Shown here: positions 13,345-25,268 of the stretch, in pieces
How the letters are laid out: each line of letters starts with the position of its first letter
How positions within the stretch are numbered: the stretch's first letter is position 1
NCBI GenBank assembly: GCA_029255685.2
Contig: CM055317.2
Span: 23,371,001-23,435,000 of the forward strand
From: Silene conica
Taxonomy: Eukaryota; Streptophyta; Magnoliopsida; Caryophyllales; Caryophyllaceae
Direction of reading: 5' to 3'
DNA: 64,000 bases
Notes under the pieces: generated by a model
What the model was told of the DNA's origin: nothing
Seen by the model: only the letters and a program-made list of their open reading frames with translations
The model's database searches: none
Made by a program: the position numbers and the translations under genes

Positions 13345-14048
13345 GTTGTTGTTGATGTTGTTTTATTATTATTATTATATGACATTGATAAAAAATTGTC
13401 TAAAATACATGGTAATTTAAAATATTTTCAACTTTATATATAATTGTTTGTTCATAGTTCATACATTATACTACGATTATATTACGATAAAAAATATTCA
13501 CTATTACAAATTTCTCTAACCATTTATTTTCTCTAACAATGATAATGAAGAAGTTGATTAAATGGAGAGTGACAATTGGTGAGGGTGAGTGTGTCGTATA
13601 ATGAGTAGTTTTTTTTTTGGCATTAACGAGGATGATAGTTTGACATCAATTAAAGAGTAAAAGACGGGTAAATTATTAATGAGTTGTTTTTTTATAGATG
13701 ACGTGTATCGAATAATTAAAGCAAAATGTTTGTATCGGTTGTTAAAAATAATACTCCGTATACAACTTTTCTTAATTGAGTTTATATGAACTGAACTTAT
13801 AGGAACTGAACTGAACTGAACTGAACTGAACTGAACTTATAGGAACTGAACTGAACTGAACTGAGCTTATAGGAACTGAACTGAACTTATAGGAACTGAA
13901 CTGAACTGAACTTATAGGATCTGAACTGAACTGAACTTATAGGAACTGAACTGAACTGAACTTATAGGAACTGAACTGAACTGAACTGAACTTATAGGAT
14001 CTGAAGTGAACTTAAATTAAGTGACTTGAAGTCCAAAAGAAGAGAGCC
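12915..14048. mobile_element. Tourist/PIF-Harbinger-type non-autonomous element with arrays of GAACT repeats
   Basis: This 1134-bp element is flanked by TTA (12912-12914 and 14049-14051). Its terminal inverted repeats are GGCCCTGTTCTTTTGGACT on the left and an imperfect complement (AGTCCAAAAGAAGAGAGCC) on the right. A TTA duplication points to the PIF-Harbinger superfamily. Inside both ends lie long arrays of GAACT pentamers punctuated by TTATAGGAACTGAA (12926-13205 and 13786-14010). The arrays are in direct, not inverted, orientation. The centre holds an ATT microsatellite and AT-rich DNA with no transposase. Confidence 0.82.
13287..13344. repeat. (ATT)n microsatellite
   Basis: An almost perfect run of ATT triplets in the centre of the Harbinger-type element, bordered by GTT-rich imperfect repeats on both sides. 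Confidence 0.9.
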
Positions 14049-14218
14049 TTACTAATACAATAATTATTTAGTTAAATATCTTTGGGTAGACAGCTATTTT
14101 GATAGTTACTCATATTTGGTTTTTTTAGCTGTATTATTAAAAAAAAGATTAGGCCAAGTGGCTTAATTATAACCCCATAATCATGTATGTGTATGTGTAT
14201 TTAAAATTTGACATTAAA

Positions 14219-14391
14219 TCTCTCTTGCGACGAATATATTTGTCGTAAATTTTTAACGGGCCGAATTCTCCAACCTGGTTAGATAAGATAAAATATATGG
14301 AATTTTAAAAGCTTTGTCTTTTTCTATTTAAATAGATAATATTTGACCCGTTATAAATTTGTGGCAGATATATCCGTTACGAATGAAAATG
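14219..14391. mobile_element. Degenerate MITE of the palindrome family, copy D
   Basis: The left end is CTCTTGCGACGAATATATTT followed by GTCGTAAATT. The right end is TTGACCCGTTATAAATTTGT followed by GGCAGATATATCCGTTACG. The order of motifs is that of copies A-C. Confidence 0.55.
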
Positions 14392-14726
14392 TGTGAACAC
14401 TTGAGGTGATGACTTATTAAAACCTTGTTTTGTCCAATTCAGGAAATTTCGTGGGATTCTGAAGTTTGTCGTTCATTTTCCTTTATTATGAAGCTTATTC
14501 TTATAACTTTCCCCTCCAACAACAAATTCTCCCTTCCCGCACGCAGAAAATACCAACTACACTACAACCTACATTATTCTATTTGCACGCAGTTACTTAC
14601 TATGTTACTAATCTCTCATTGTTGTTCAAAGATTCTTATTTGCATTTACAAATCAAATCACAAATAATTAATACGCCCAGTAGTGGTGAATTAGTTAACA
14701 CGGACACTTCTCCTAATGAGCTGTTT

Positions 14727-15178
14727 GTATCGTGTTCGACACCGACACTCCACGGATACACGCCGAAACGTGTCCAACACCTAAACAACCGTGTTTAACT
14801 TTCTACATTTATTTGGGCACGTGTCCGACGCGTGTCCATGTTATTTGAGCCGTGTCCGTCGCGTGTTCACGATATTTGGTTATCATTTGCGGTGAATGAT
14901 GTTCTTGAGATGAGAAATGCGTTATCGAAAGAGATCAATTAGAATATTGATTCGGAAGAGGAATTGAAAATAAATTTATTATCAAGGGCAACTTTTACAT
15001 TCACTTTAACTAAAATTAATATCAAATACTTTTACAAAAATAAAATCAAAATTTTATAACTATAAAATGTATATTTTATTAAATTTAAATGTCGTGTCTC
15101 GTGTCCTAAATTTCATGACATGTCGTGTCCCCTGTCCGTGTCGTGTCTGTGTCCGTATCCGTGTCCGTTTTGGTGCTA
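14727..15178. repeat. Dispersed element rich in degenerate GTGTCC motifs
   Basis: Both ends of this stretch are dominated by CGTGTCC-like hexamers. On the left they sit beside their complement (GACACTCCACGGATACACG), giving a loose inverted arrangement. On the right they run as GTGTCGTGTC and CCGTGTCCG. The inside is AT-rich. It looks like a non-autonomous repeat, but I cannot define termini or target duplication, so the class is open. Confidence 0.45.
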
Positions 15179-15553
15179 CCTAGCTGGTGAATACGTGCCT
15201 TAACCGCTCGGTCCATCATCAATCATTTTTTTTCGACTCCATTTTCTTACCGCGGTCGAAAACGCACTCGGTCAACATTTTATGCATACAAATAAAGAGA
15301 AAATGAAAGTTGAGAAATTATTATATATTACATTGGCTTGAGAGAAGCAAATGGAGAATCCCGCAGCTATATTAAAAAAATGTTTTGTAAATGAGATGTT
15401 ATCAAGGAATGGTGCCGAGTTTAGTATCATGCAAGTCAAATCCTTCGTATCATGAGTCTAGATTGTAAGTACTGTATATACTAACATCAAAAATTCAAGA
15501 TTTTTACATAAAAATAAAGTGTTGATAGAAGATAAAAGCTGGAGAAAATATTA

Positions 15554-15848
15554 CTCCCTCCTATTCCGAATAAATGTCACATTTGCCATTTTCGTCTATT
15601 CACCTAATTGTCACATATTCCATTTTGGGACATTGTTTATACTTATTTTATTCACTCTAACCCACAATAATACCCCACCTTACTCCACAACACTACTTAT
15701 TTTAATCACCTCTACTCACAATAATAATCAATAATACATTTCCTCTCTCCAATCTTCCCACCCCACACATTACTTTACATTAAACAAATGAATTCCTTAA
15801 TTCCCGTACCAAACCCGAAATGTGACAGTTATTGGGAATAGGAGGGAG
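15554..15848. mobile_element. Stowaway-like MITE, second family
   Basis: This 295-bp element is flanked by TA (15552-15553 and 15849-15850). Its inverted ends are CTCCCTCCTATTCC...GGAATAGGAGGGAG, with an inner matching block TGTCACATTT/AAATGTGACA. It is non-coding. It differs from the copy at 6047, so two Stowaway families are present. Confidence 0.92.
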
Positions 15849-15850
15849 TA

Positions 15851-17312
15851 TTAAATGGAGAAAAAAAAATGGAGAGAATTCTAGCTTTCTAAGTGGTATT
15901 ATACATAGTAGCGGCATCTATATTTTGACATAATGGGAATAAAATAAAAGCCTAGGGGATAGACTGTTTAGTGTTTGCCATACCAGTAGGTCTCCTGAGA
16001 GACGACCTCTCAATAAGCTTTTATTGAGAGACTATTATACAAATTTTAAAAAAAAGTGGTACTAAAAGTAATACTAGTTTTAAACCCGTGCAAAAAAAAT
16101 GCACTGGTCGTAATAACATACGGTATCATTAGATATAGGAGATCGAAATGATTAAATATTAAATGTCATGTCAATATAAATAGTTTACAATTAATTTGAA
16201 ATTTGATGTACATATAATTTAATTTACTACTAATAACTACCACTCAATGCAAATTACGCTACAAATACTCGAGAATTCCATTGAAACTACGCGAAGATGT
16301 CGTATTTGATGTACACTTATTCCTGTCTCACATCAATTTTCTAATTACTCGTACTTATATGTTTTTTCACGTTATTGGGAGTTGCTTCTCAGTCTTATAA
16401 ACGTATGAAAATACATTTTACAATAACCCGTTAAAATTGAGAGATAAACATACGTAATTTGGGGAAATTATTTTTCTCCAAATCCTAATTGTTATGTCTT
16501 AAAAAATCCTTTTATAAAATTAGATTAATTAAATGTGAGGGAAGATAGTGGTGGGCCATTGTTAAAAAAATAATTTTTTCTTTAAATTAAACCACCAATC
16601 AAAACACTCTAAATTCTATTGCTTTAATAGAAAGAAGATTTTAGATACAAATCATGATTAAAGATAAAATGAGTACATTTAATAGGTAAATAAGTACGAA
16701 ATTAATTTTGTACGATCAATAATAAAAGGATCACGAAATATAAATAATGGTACAAAAGAATCGTCTCATAATAATACATCTGACGGCCTTAAGAAGTAGG
16801 TACCTGAAAGCACAAGTTAAATTTGGAAGATGGTTTGACATAGCGTAATTAGGAGGTTATCAGAGTAAATTATTAAATTAATAATTAAGAAACGGAAGTA
16901 GTGAGAAGATGCTTGATGCATGTAACATATAACAAACTTGTAACTATACACTATGTGTCTCTGTACATATATAAAGCGTGAATGTGATGATTGCTGGTAA
17001 AGTAGTTTTACGTGATTCCAAACTTCATCGTAACGTGATTTTTCCACGCCTTCGCTACTCATTTCGCACATCTTATGTTCCTTTGCACTTACCCACTTAC
17101 CTTCCCTGCCAATCCTAAATCTCTTATGTTTTACAACTCAATTACCGTTATTATAATTGTTTGCACGTAAATTTTGTATTATTGTGCCACGTTGAAAGTC
17201 AAAGTCAAAATGTTGACCAAAACCGGAGGAATTGCAGACACGTCAGAAGTCAAAGTTGAAATGTTGACCCGTCAAAGGAAATACGGAATAATATAATTAA
17301 CTTGGACGATAT
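15851..17312. other. Intergenic spacer with MITE scraps
   Basis: No gene is seen. Near 15990-16045 there is a fragment with CTGAGAGACGACCTCTCAAT and a nearby TTATTGAGAGAC, resembling the end of another inverted-repeat element. Near 16080-16110 the GTGCA...TGCAC pair could fold. At 17191-17276 TTGACC/GTCAAAG motifs are clustered. Confidence 0.5.
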
Positions 17313-17321
17313 TTAAATTAA

Positions 17322-18199
17322 GGGTTATTCTACATGGTACCCCTCAATTTTTTGACTTTCTACATGGTACCCATATATTTTTTAAAACAAACATGATACC
17401 CCTAATTGTGGTTATTATCACTACGTGTACCCTTAAACTTTATTTTTCGTCAATTAAACTCAATTTTGGCCGTTAAATGATTACTTAGGCGCATAACCAA
17501 ACTTGACATTTACCCTCCCATGACATAAGGACCCTATTAGAATTAATATCCATTCTTTGTACGTGATAATTCGGCAAAGTTCAATAATTTTTCCGTCAAC
17601 ATTTTTTTAGCCCATATATATCTATAAATATTAGGATCGAGATGGATATTGAGTCTAATAGAGTCCTTATGTCATGTGATAGTAAATGACAAGCTTGCTT
17701 ACGTGTTCAAGTTATCACTTAGAGCATCTCCAATGGACAGCTACAACACGTTGTAGCTTGATTTATTAATACAGTTTTTTAAGCTATTTGCTCTTCGACT
17801 ATATATCGCTCCAATGGTGGGATACAACATTTTCTAATATTATGGGTCCCACAATAAGATATTCCTCCAATCATAAACTTACCTTTTATTTTATTTTTAT
17901 TTTTTTAAAACCTAGCTACATGCATGGTAGAGCTACCATGCTTATAAGCTACATGAATATTTCTTTACTCCAATGATAAGCTACTTGCTTGCTATTTTAT
18001 AAATATTGCAAGCAAGTCCCTAAAACAAACCATTGGAGATGCTCTTAAAGCTTAAAAATGAGTTTAATTGACGGAAAATAAAGTTTAGGGGTACACGTAC
18101 TGATATTGACAACAATTAGGGGTACCTTGTATGTTTTAAAAACTGTAGGGGTACCATGTAGAAAGTCAAAAAATTGAGGGGTACCATGTAGAATATCCC
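17322..18199. mobile_element. TIR-MULE (Mutator-like) non-autonomous element
   Basis: The two copies of TTAAATTAA at 17313-17321 and 18200-18208 form a perfect 9-bp target duplication. The ends are long inverted repeats of about 150 bp that start GGG(T/A)TATTCTACATGGTACC and are read in opposite directions. Nine-base duplication with long terminal repeats is diagnostic of Mutator-like elements. No transposase is present. A smaller element sits inside. Confidence 0.9.
17722..18044. mobile_element. Tourist-like MITE nested in the MULE
   Basis: This 323-bp element is flanked by TTA (17719-17721 and 18045-18047). Its terminal inverted repeats are GAGCATCTCCAATGG...CCATTGGAGATGCTC, a terminus widespread in plant genomes. 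It lies inside the MULE, so it is the younger of the two. Confidence 0.9.
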
Positions 18200-18208
18200 T
18201 TAAATTAA

Positions 18209-20784
18209 TTAGTCTATTTTATTATCTTAATCTGAACCCGTCTCTGTAAGCGGACAAAATCCAATAAAAGAGTCGATTTATTAGCATTGAGTCAATCTCA
18301 CCTGAATGAGTCAAGCATATGCAAATGGGCCGGATGACTGTCAAGTCCGCAAGAGTTGCTGAATTAGGGTTGAGCCCATTTAAAATGAAGACATCATTCT
18401 TTATAAATAGAGCTCCTCTACCATCATTTGAAGATTCAAAATTGAGCCATTGAGTCCAAGTGAAAAATCGATTCAACAAAGGAGAACTAAGCCGTCAAGA
18501 CCCTCCTCTAAATCATTCTTTTTTTACTATTTACTTCAAGTGTTGTGCAAAGATCGAATCAGTGGATTATATTAGAGATTGTAACCCAAAAATCATTCAA
18601 ATTCAATAAAGTTTATTTTGTTTCTCTTATTCGTATTTTTGTTATTTTCAATTTTACGAATTTGTGTTAATAAATTTGGCGCGTCAGGTAGAGGCATCTC
18701 TACCACTCATCTCTTTCTTTGCACGTTCCAGTTCAGAAATCATCCTTCTCATGGATTCATAAGACACCCTTGCTCTTTCTCAAAGTATGGTTAACCACGA
18801 CGATGAAGGCTCGAAAACGCATGACTACAGCATTGACAGTCAATTCGCGGGTATATCCACAAGGAGCAAGGCTAGATCTGTCCGTGTCAGTATTGCTACT
18901 GCAAGACTTCGATCCACGTCTGTCCCTACGAAGCCAAGAAATTCCAGATCTGTTACTTCTTTGGTTGGTGAGTCACGTAACGTTGCCAAGGCGAAATCAT
19001 GTGAGTATCCTGTAACTGATGTAGCAGTCCCAGAACAAACCCAAAAACTGTCATTCAGCGCGTGGGAGGCCAGAGAAGAAGCGAACAGAGGATTCCTAGT
19101 AGACGACGACAAGTCAAGTGTTGATTCCTCTCCTTCACCACCGCAAAAGAAGGGAACAAGTTGGTCCACCGATATTGACTATGATATAGTCGCTCCGGTA
19201 ATGACGCACGAAGCCAAGACTACCGAAGAACAACTAGCAGAAATGAAAGAACTCCTTGAAAATCTCAGAAAGGATAATGAAGAGAAGGGGCGCCAAATTA
19301 CGTTGCTAATAAAACAGTTAGAAAAACGCCCGGAGTACGAAGATGCCAGCGAGGAAGATGATGATGCCGATTCCGAAGACCCTAAAAATAAAGGCAGGGG
19401 GGAACTTTTACGTTTCAACAGATTCAAGAAATGATTGCAGATACTTTGAGGATGCGATTTGGAGAAGTTCCTCATAAAGGTCACCATTACATCAAACCAT
19501 ATTCTAGAAGAATTGACCGTCTTCGAATGCCTTTAGGGTACCAACCACCAAAATTTTAACATTTTGATGGAAAAGGCAATCCTAAGCAACACATCGCTCA
19601 TTTCATTGAGACATGTAATACGTCAGGCACTGAGGGAGATATGCTAGTTAAGCAGTTTGTTCGCTCGCTTAAAGGAATGACTTTTGATTGGTATACGAAT
19701 TTGAATTCTGAATCCATTGATAGCTGGGATCAGTTGGAGACAGAGTTCCTCAATCGTTTTTACAGTACTAGGTGTGTCGTCGGTATGACAGAAATCACCA
19801 ACACCAAACAATGGAGAGACGAGCCCGTTATAGATTATATTAACAGGTGGCGAGCTTAGAATGCAAAGATCGTTTGTTGGAAACATCCGCCATCGAAATG
19901 TGTATTCAAGGTATGAACCTAGACTTGGTCTAAATTCTCCAGGGAATTAAGCCAAGGACATTCCAGGACCTAGCTACACGGGCCCATGACATGGAGATCA
20001 CTATAGCTAGTCATGACGGACGACTCTTCAACCAAACGGAAGCAAGGTCAGAAAGGCGGGAATTCAAGAAAGTGGAAAAGACATCGAAGGGGGCAACAAA
20101 GGAAGTAATGACTGCAGACCGCAGTAGCCACAGAGCCAGTGAAAATCTCAGCCAAATCGAAGATGTACAAGAAGGAGCCATCATCTTCTAAAGAGACATG
20201 GAAAAAGCGTCCAACCTTAAGGGAGCTAGAAAAGAAGAAATACCCATTCCCAGAATCAGACTTAGCAGGGATGTTGGAAGATTTGTTAGAAAAAAAGGTC
20301 ATCGAGTTGCCTGAATCTAAACGTCCTAGTGAAGCAGGACGGACTACTGACCCCAAATATTGCAAATACCATAGGGTCGTGAGCCACCCATTGGAAAAAT
20401 GCATAACACTCAAAGAAAAAATCATGCAGCTCACGGAAGAAGGGAAAATCCTTTTAGATCTAGACGAAGTAGATGAATCCAATGCAATTATGGCGATGAT
20501 GAACACTTTTTCTGTCGAAAAAGGAGATATTCACGAAGAAATTACATCACCCTTGGTCCCAAACACCGAAAACGTGTTCAACGCAATTCTAGACATACTA
20601 CCTACAAGCGCAGGTTGGCAGAAAATATTCTCTTTGCCAGAGGAAGCGTGGCGACAGTTATCCATTGTGGTCCAACAACCAGACCTATACATAGAAAAAT
20701 TGGAAGAATCAAATGAAGTAGTAGGCCAATCTTCCAAATGTGTGACTTGTAGCACCGCTCTAGCCTTCACCGACGAGGATTTGC
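18209..20784 (+). mobile_element. Ty3/Gypsy Tat-like element, 5' LTR end and gag region, broken
   Basis: The left part (to about 18676) resembles an LTR, with a TATA-like TTTATAAATAGAG near 18401. A TGGCGCGTC primer-site-like motif follows at 18677. Gag begins near 18787 with a Ser/Arg-rich head and an acidic coiled coil. The retrotransposon gag core lies near 19560-19860 (KQFVRSLKGMTFDWYTNLNS). Near 20350 comes the C-x2-H/H-x4-C-like motif CKYHRVVSHPLEKC. These are features of the Tat branch of Gypsy elements. It is a fossil with several breaks, cut short on the right where another LTR begins. Confidence 0.75.
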
Positions 20785-21890
20785 TGTAACACCCCGTAAT
20801 TTCCAAGTCTTTATATAATATTAAAATATTACTTTAGTAATAATAATGATCCACAAAAAATAAAATTCCTTTTAAATTCTATCGTTTCTTACAACGATAT
20901 TTAAAATACTCGTCTTTTACTTATACTCCTTAAACTCGCTAACATCTACTTTGTCCTTGTTACTAATTTTGAGATATTTTAATAGCATATTTAGCTCTTT
21001 CTTATAAAATAAAAAATTTAGATCTTTTTCTTATATTTCCAACGCCACCAAAAACACCTTAATCGGAGTTCCATGGAGGAAATTATGCCGAAAATACGAA
21101 AGGCTGTTACAGATAATCCGCCGACGAGACTATCGCTCGTTGTTACCTCTTCCACTTGGCCTAAAAGCTTCAACACATGGGCTTAGCACCTCTTACACTT
21201 GGCCTAAGAACTTAGACATTTGCCCTAATTACTTATTTCACATGTCCTAAGACTCTCGACACATGGCCTAACCTACGACACTTGGCACTACTATTTTGAC
21301 ACATGGTGAGAGGGGCTAGTTAAGTTCCTTGATGCCCAAGGTTACCTTAGCATGCAAGTACTTGTCCATATGGTGATAAAACACCTTCCTTCCTCTATTT
21401 TTCGGCTGGTACACACCAAACACAACACCGGTTACATGCATCTTTACCTTCCACCGTAAAACGATCGTAAAATCTTCGTTTCTTATTGGTTTTCGACGAT
21501 TTTCGCGCCTATCTCTTCCTCTCCTCACCCTTCATCTTTCTAGGTAAGAAAAGTCTAATATAAATTCCTTCTTACCCTCTGGTCGTGGCCTTTAAGGCAC
21601 GGTTCTCTTAGCTAACCTCGTTTATTTATGTGTAGCTAGTTCGGTTGTCCAAACCGGAATGACTTTGAGTCAAAATCATGCTTATTGAAGAGCTATAAGG
21701 CAACGGTGATGGGTTACTCGATTTATTGTCTATGTTTGCATGTGTTCTATATGCTAGTAATGCTTAGTATACTAGAATTGTGTTTTGTTAAATACTGACA
21801 TGATTAAGTTCATAAATCATATGTTTGGATGAATTCCATTTTGCATGGTTGTGTTCGATGATATTTGTTTTGGTAAAATTTCTACCGGGT
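20785..21890 (+). mobile_element. LTR-like segment beginning TGTAACACCCCG
   Basis: The start TGTAACACCCCG is typical of many plant Gypsy LTRs and breaks directly into the Tat gag region. The segment has no coding frame. A TTTCTAGGTAAGAAAA motif near 21540 could be a splice donor in a leader. The right end is uncertain, so this may be a solo or truncated LTR. Confidence 0.45.
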
Positions 21891-22556
21891 CAAGTTACTG
21901 TGATATGGGTCAAAGTACCAACCAATAAATGAATATGCGCAAAAAACGAATGTGAAGAACGAGAGAACTAAAAGAATGACACGTGAGGTTTGGTGACGCG
22001 GAAAAAACCTAATGAGGGAAACAACCGCGGGGGGAAACGGAATCCCACCAAGTTTTCACTATTTTGAGGATGATCGTTGTTTTGAGCTAAGTAAAATTAT
22101 GGGCGTGCGTAGGTAAAATTACAACGTATGAATTCAATGAATAACAAATGCCCTAATTCTCCTTTTATAAGCTTTGGACTCCTGGTTAGCTGGTCTTGGT
22201 CCTGGTCCGGGTCAGCTCCTGGAATATAGGAGGGAGTCTAGGGGAATATCCTCTTAGGGTTTTGACCCTTTCCCACTCTCCAACGTCTCTTTTCTTATGT
22301 GTAATCTGCTCTGTAATGGGCTGCTTGCTTCTTAGCTCGTCTTTGGGCCCAATAGCATAATGACGGATTTTTGGGCTAAACAATTTCCCCCAAATTTCAG
22401 CCTGACTTGGCTTTCAATTGGGTTGGAATTTTTTCTGCCTCTGGGAATTCTGGTGCTGGCTTGGGGCTCTTGATGCTTCACACGTGCATGACCCACTATG
22501 CCACCTTCTCAACTACCCATTAATGACATGTCCCCTCCATCATTTCAACTTCCCAC

Positions 22557-22870
22557 CACTAGTAGAAAAAACCCCTATTGTGACGCCTTTATCGTGGCGG
22601 TTTTAATAGAAACGCCGTGAAAAGCCCGAAAAATTGGCGGGAACAACTTCTTTATGTATGCAAGAGGTCTATAATGGCGGTTTAAGTAAAAGAACGCCGT
22701 AATAATATAAGTTTTTTACGACGGTTCTAAATAGGAAACGCCACTATAACTCAATTGTGACGGTTCTATTAACAACCGACGTTAAAAATGACACTAAAGT
22801 TAATACAAAATACAATTTTTTGATTTAAAAAACCGCCACAATATATTTTTGCGTCGATTTCCAATTAAAA
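22557..22870. repeat. CACTA 1 left subterminal repeat zone
   Basis: Repeated short motifs such as GTGGCGGTTTTAAT, GAAACGCC, GTGACGGTTC and AACCGACGTTA in both orientations. These are expected transposase-binding subterminal repeats. Confidence 0.8.
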
Positions 22871-23519
22871 CCGACGTTAATAAAGAAAAGAACTTTTATT
22901 TCTTCAGTTCATTCCTTCGCCGCTTCTTCTTCATTTCCAACTCCAAAACCTCAAAGTCCCCTTACAATTCAGCAACCGAAGCTTCATTTCCTCACGCCGT
23001 CCTCGACAACCGCCTGCCACCTACGCTTGCGACTACCAATCACTACCCTTGATTTAAAGGTTAATATTCTTCTTTTTAAAAGCTATTTTTTTCTTTTAAT
23101 TTGTGTTTTATATATTGTTTAATGATAATTAGTATAGTTTAGAATGTGTTTTTTTGATTTATTATGTAGTTATTGTAAATTTCATAATCTAATTTTAATT
23201 TACATATGATTTTTTTTGCGAATTAGGGTTATGAAAATTGAGGATTTTGTTATACTGCAGAGATGTTGTTGAATTGGGGATTTTGTTATATTTCATGTCA
23301 TTGTTGTTGAATTGTTCTAATTAAGTAAAAAAATTAGAATGTAAATGTGAAGTGAAAGTGATTCGTCATAAGTAGTGCCCGAATCCTGATGCTGTAAGTT
23401 TCTGAAATACCATCCTTTATTACCCATCGTTTCGTTTCGACTCTTGACGAATAATCTAATTGACAGTGTGACCATCAGTCCCTCACTCGCTCATGTATAA
23501 TTGTATACAATATAGACTA

Positions 23520-23685
23520 AGACTCAAGCTGGCGAATAAAAAAGCAAGGACGTAGCGATCCCTCAGCAGGGTCTGGCTTTGAAAGAGGAGCGAACTTCAC
23601 ATGGAGCTTATGCATATGATCCTATACCCAGTCTAAACGCTTCTGCCTATGATCCTTCTCTACCCGATGTGTATGCTACCCCAAG
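23520..23685 (+). pseudogene. Unidentified coding-like fragment inside CACTA 1
   Basis: One frame stays open for about 55 codons (for example LALKEERTSHGAYAYDPIPS, then NASAYDPSLPDVYATP) and ends at a plausible donor AAG|GTATGA. Its composition is unlike the surrounding AT-rich DNA. A further short exon-like stretch lies at about 24120-24180 (FHRHLLMEAERKQLRSK). I do not recognise the source gene. Confidence 0.4.
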
Positions 23686-24986
23686 GTATGATGTATCATA
23701 TTTTATGAAATAGGAAGGCAAGCCCCAGATTCACTAAGGTGAATTGTTTATGTATTCTTAAGTTATATTACCAAAACGGTTCCATATTCTAAGCATGACT
23801 GTAGTTTGTTAAACAAGATTCAGTGAGAAATTACAATTGATACTTGACCATACATTATTTGAGGTTTCAGTTGGAGCGTAAGTAATATTTTCTTCAATTT
23901 CTTATTTTCTTCCCGTTTCCCTATTTGGCAATTTTTTTATTTCTTCCCAGTTTCGGATTCCCAGTTCCCACTTCCTTAGCTTTCCTCTTTTGACAATTTT
24001 TTTTATGTCACTTAACCAAACCTTGTGAACATATTGGAATTACCAAAACTACCATTCAATTGTAAAATAATATTGTGCAGACCATTTTTCTATCTGAACT
24101 ACGCATCTATGATGTTGTAGGACTAGTTTCATCGTCATTTGTTGATGGAAGCTGAAAGAAAACAGTTGAGATCTAAAGGTGAAGAATTGTATTCTATTTA
24201 ATTGATTTTGTCCGTGTTACAACTGAGATAGGTGAACTGCCTATTTCTAGGCTCTTTAGGTCGGCCTTATTTAGCCATCCGTCAAGATGGCAGGCCAATT
24301 GCAGCCTTATTTAACCTTATTGATCTAATGTTGTTATGAGGATATTAATATTTAGTATTCTGAGTTTTGAGTATGATCCTCTTATTAACATGTTATTTTT
24401 TTGTTGTTTTAATTCATAAGGTGCTGCTTATAATCCCCTCTCTCTTTTGTTTTTTGCCTTTTCTGCTGGTGCTAATTTTTGTCATTAAAGTCTGGTAGTC
24501 AGTATTTGATGAACCACTATATGCATTTAGTCATTATTTTTGGCGTCTGCTTTTTAACCTCTTTTTTGGAGATTTATGAGATATATGGTAAATAAAAGCA
24601 CATATTCACTACAAAAGTAAGGAAAGTATTGGGGTATGGGTTTTTTGGCAGTCCGCACAGGCAAACATTAGAAGCAGACCGCGAAAAGTTGCAATGGTGA
24701 TAAATCTGATAACTAGAGCTGTTAGTTTCAGGCATTTTAATTTAGAGTTGTTTGTACCTACTGACATGTTCCCATTGCACATATTATACAGGGCGATACT
24801 GGCAAAATGTTGCTGAAACATTCAGGAAAAAACCCAATTCCAAAATGCTTGCCGACAAAAATGCACCTAACGTGGATGTTTAGAGACAGATACCTATTTT
24901 CTCATATTTCACTCTTTCTCATTTAACTTCTGTTTTTCAAACGTTTTTCTTAACTACACTGACATTTACCATTTGTTGTGCTCAAG

Positions 24987-25104
24987 GGCTGTATACATAA
25001 GAAGGAAATGTGGCCATAGGCAACTAAAGTCTGATGTATATCTCAGTGAGGCTGAGGCTTTCCTTGAACAGTATGCGCAACGCAGTCCCGCAAATCAAGT
25101 CCTC
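24987..25104 (+). pseudogene. Captured exon of an unidentified gene inside CACTA 1
   Basis: This 118-bp stretch is preceded by TTGTTGTGCTCAAG and followed by GTAAGT, a good acceptor and donor. One frame is open throughout and reads in part DVYLSEAEAFLEQYAQRSPA. It looks like a host exon carried by the transposon. The gene is not recognised. Confidence 0.5.
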
Positions 25105-25268
25105 GTAAGTGCAGCTGGAAACTTGGTAAACTTTTAATAATAATAACGGTAATCTGGAAGCCGATGGATGTCATACTCACAATCAGATACATCCTATTCT
25201 GATGATGATTGGTTTCATAATAGTTGGATAGGAAAGTAACTTATGGCTAATACGGAGTACATGATAAG

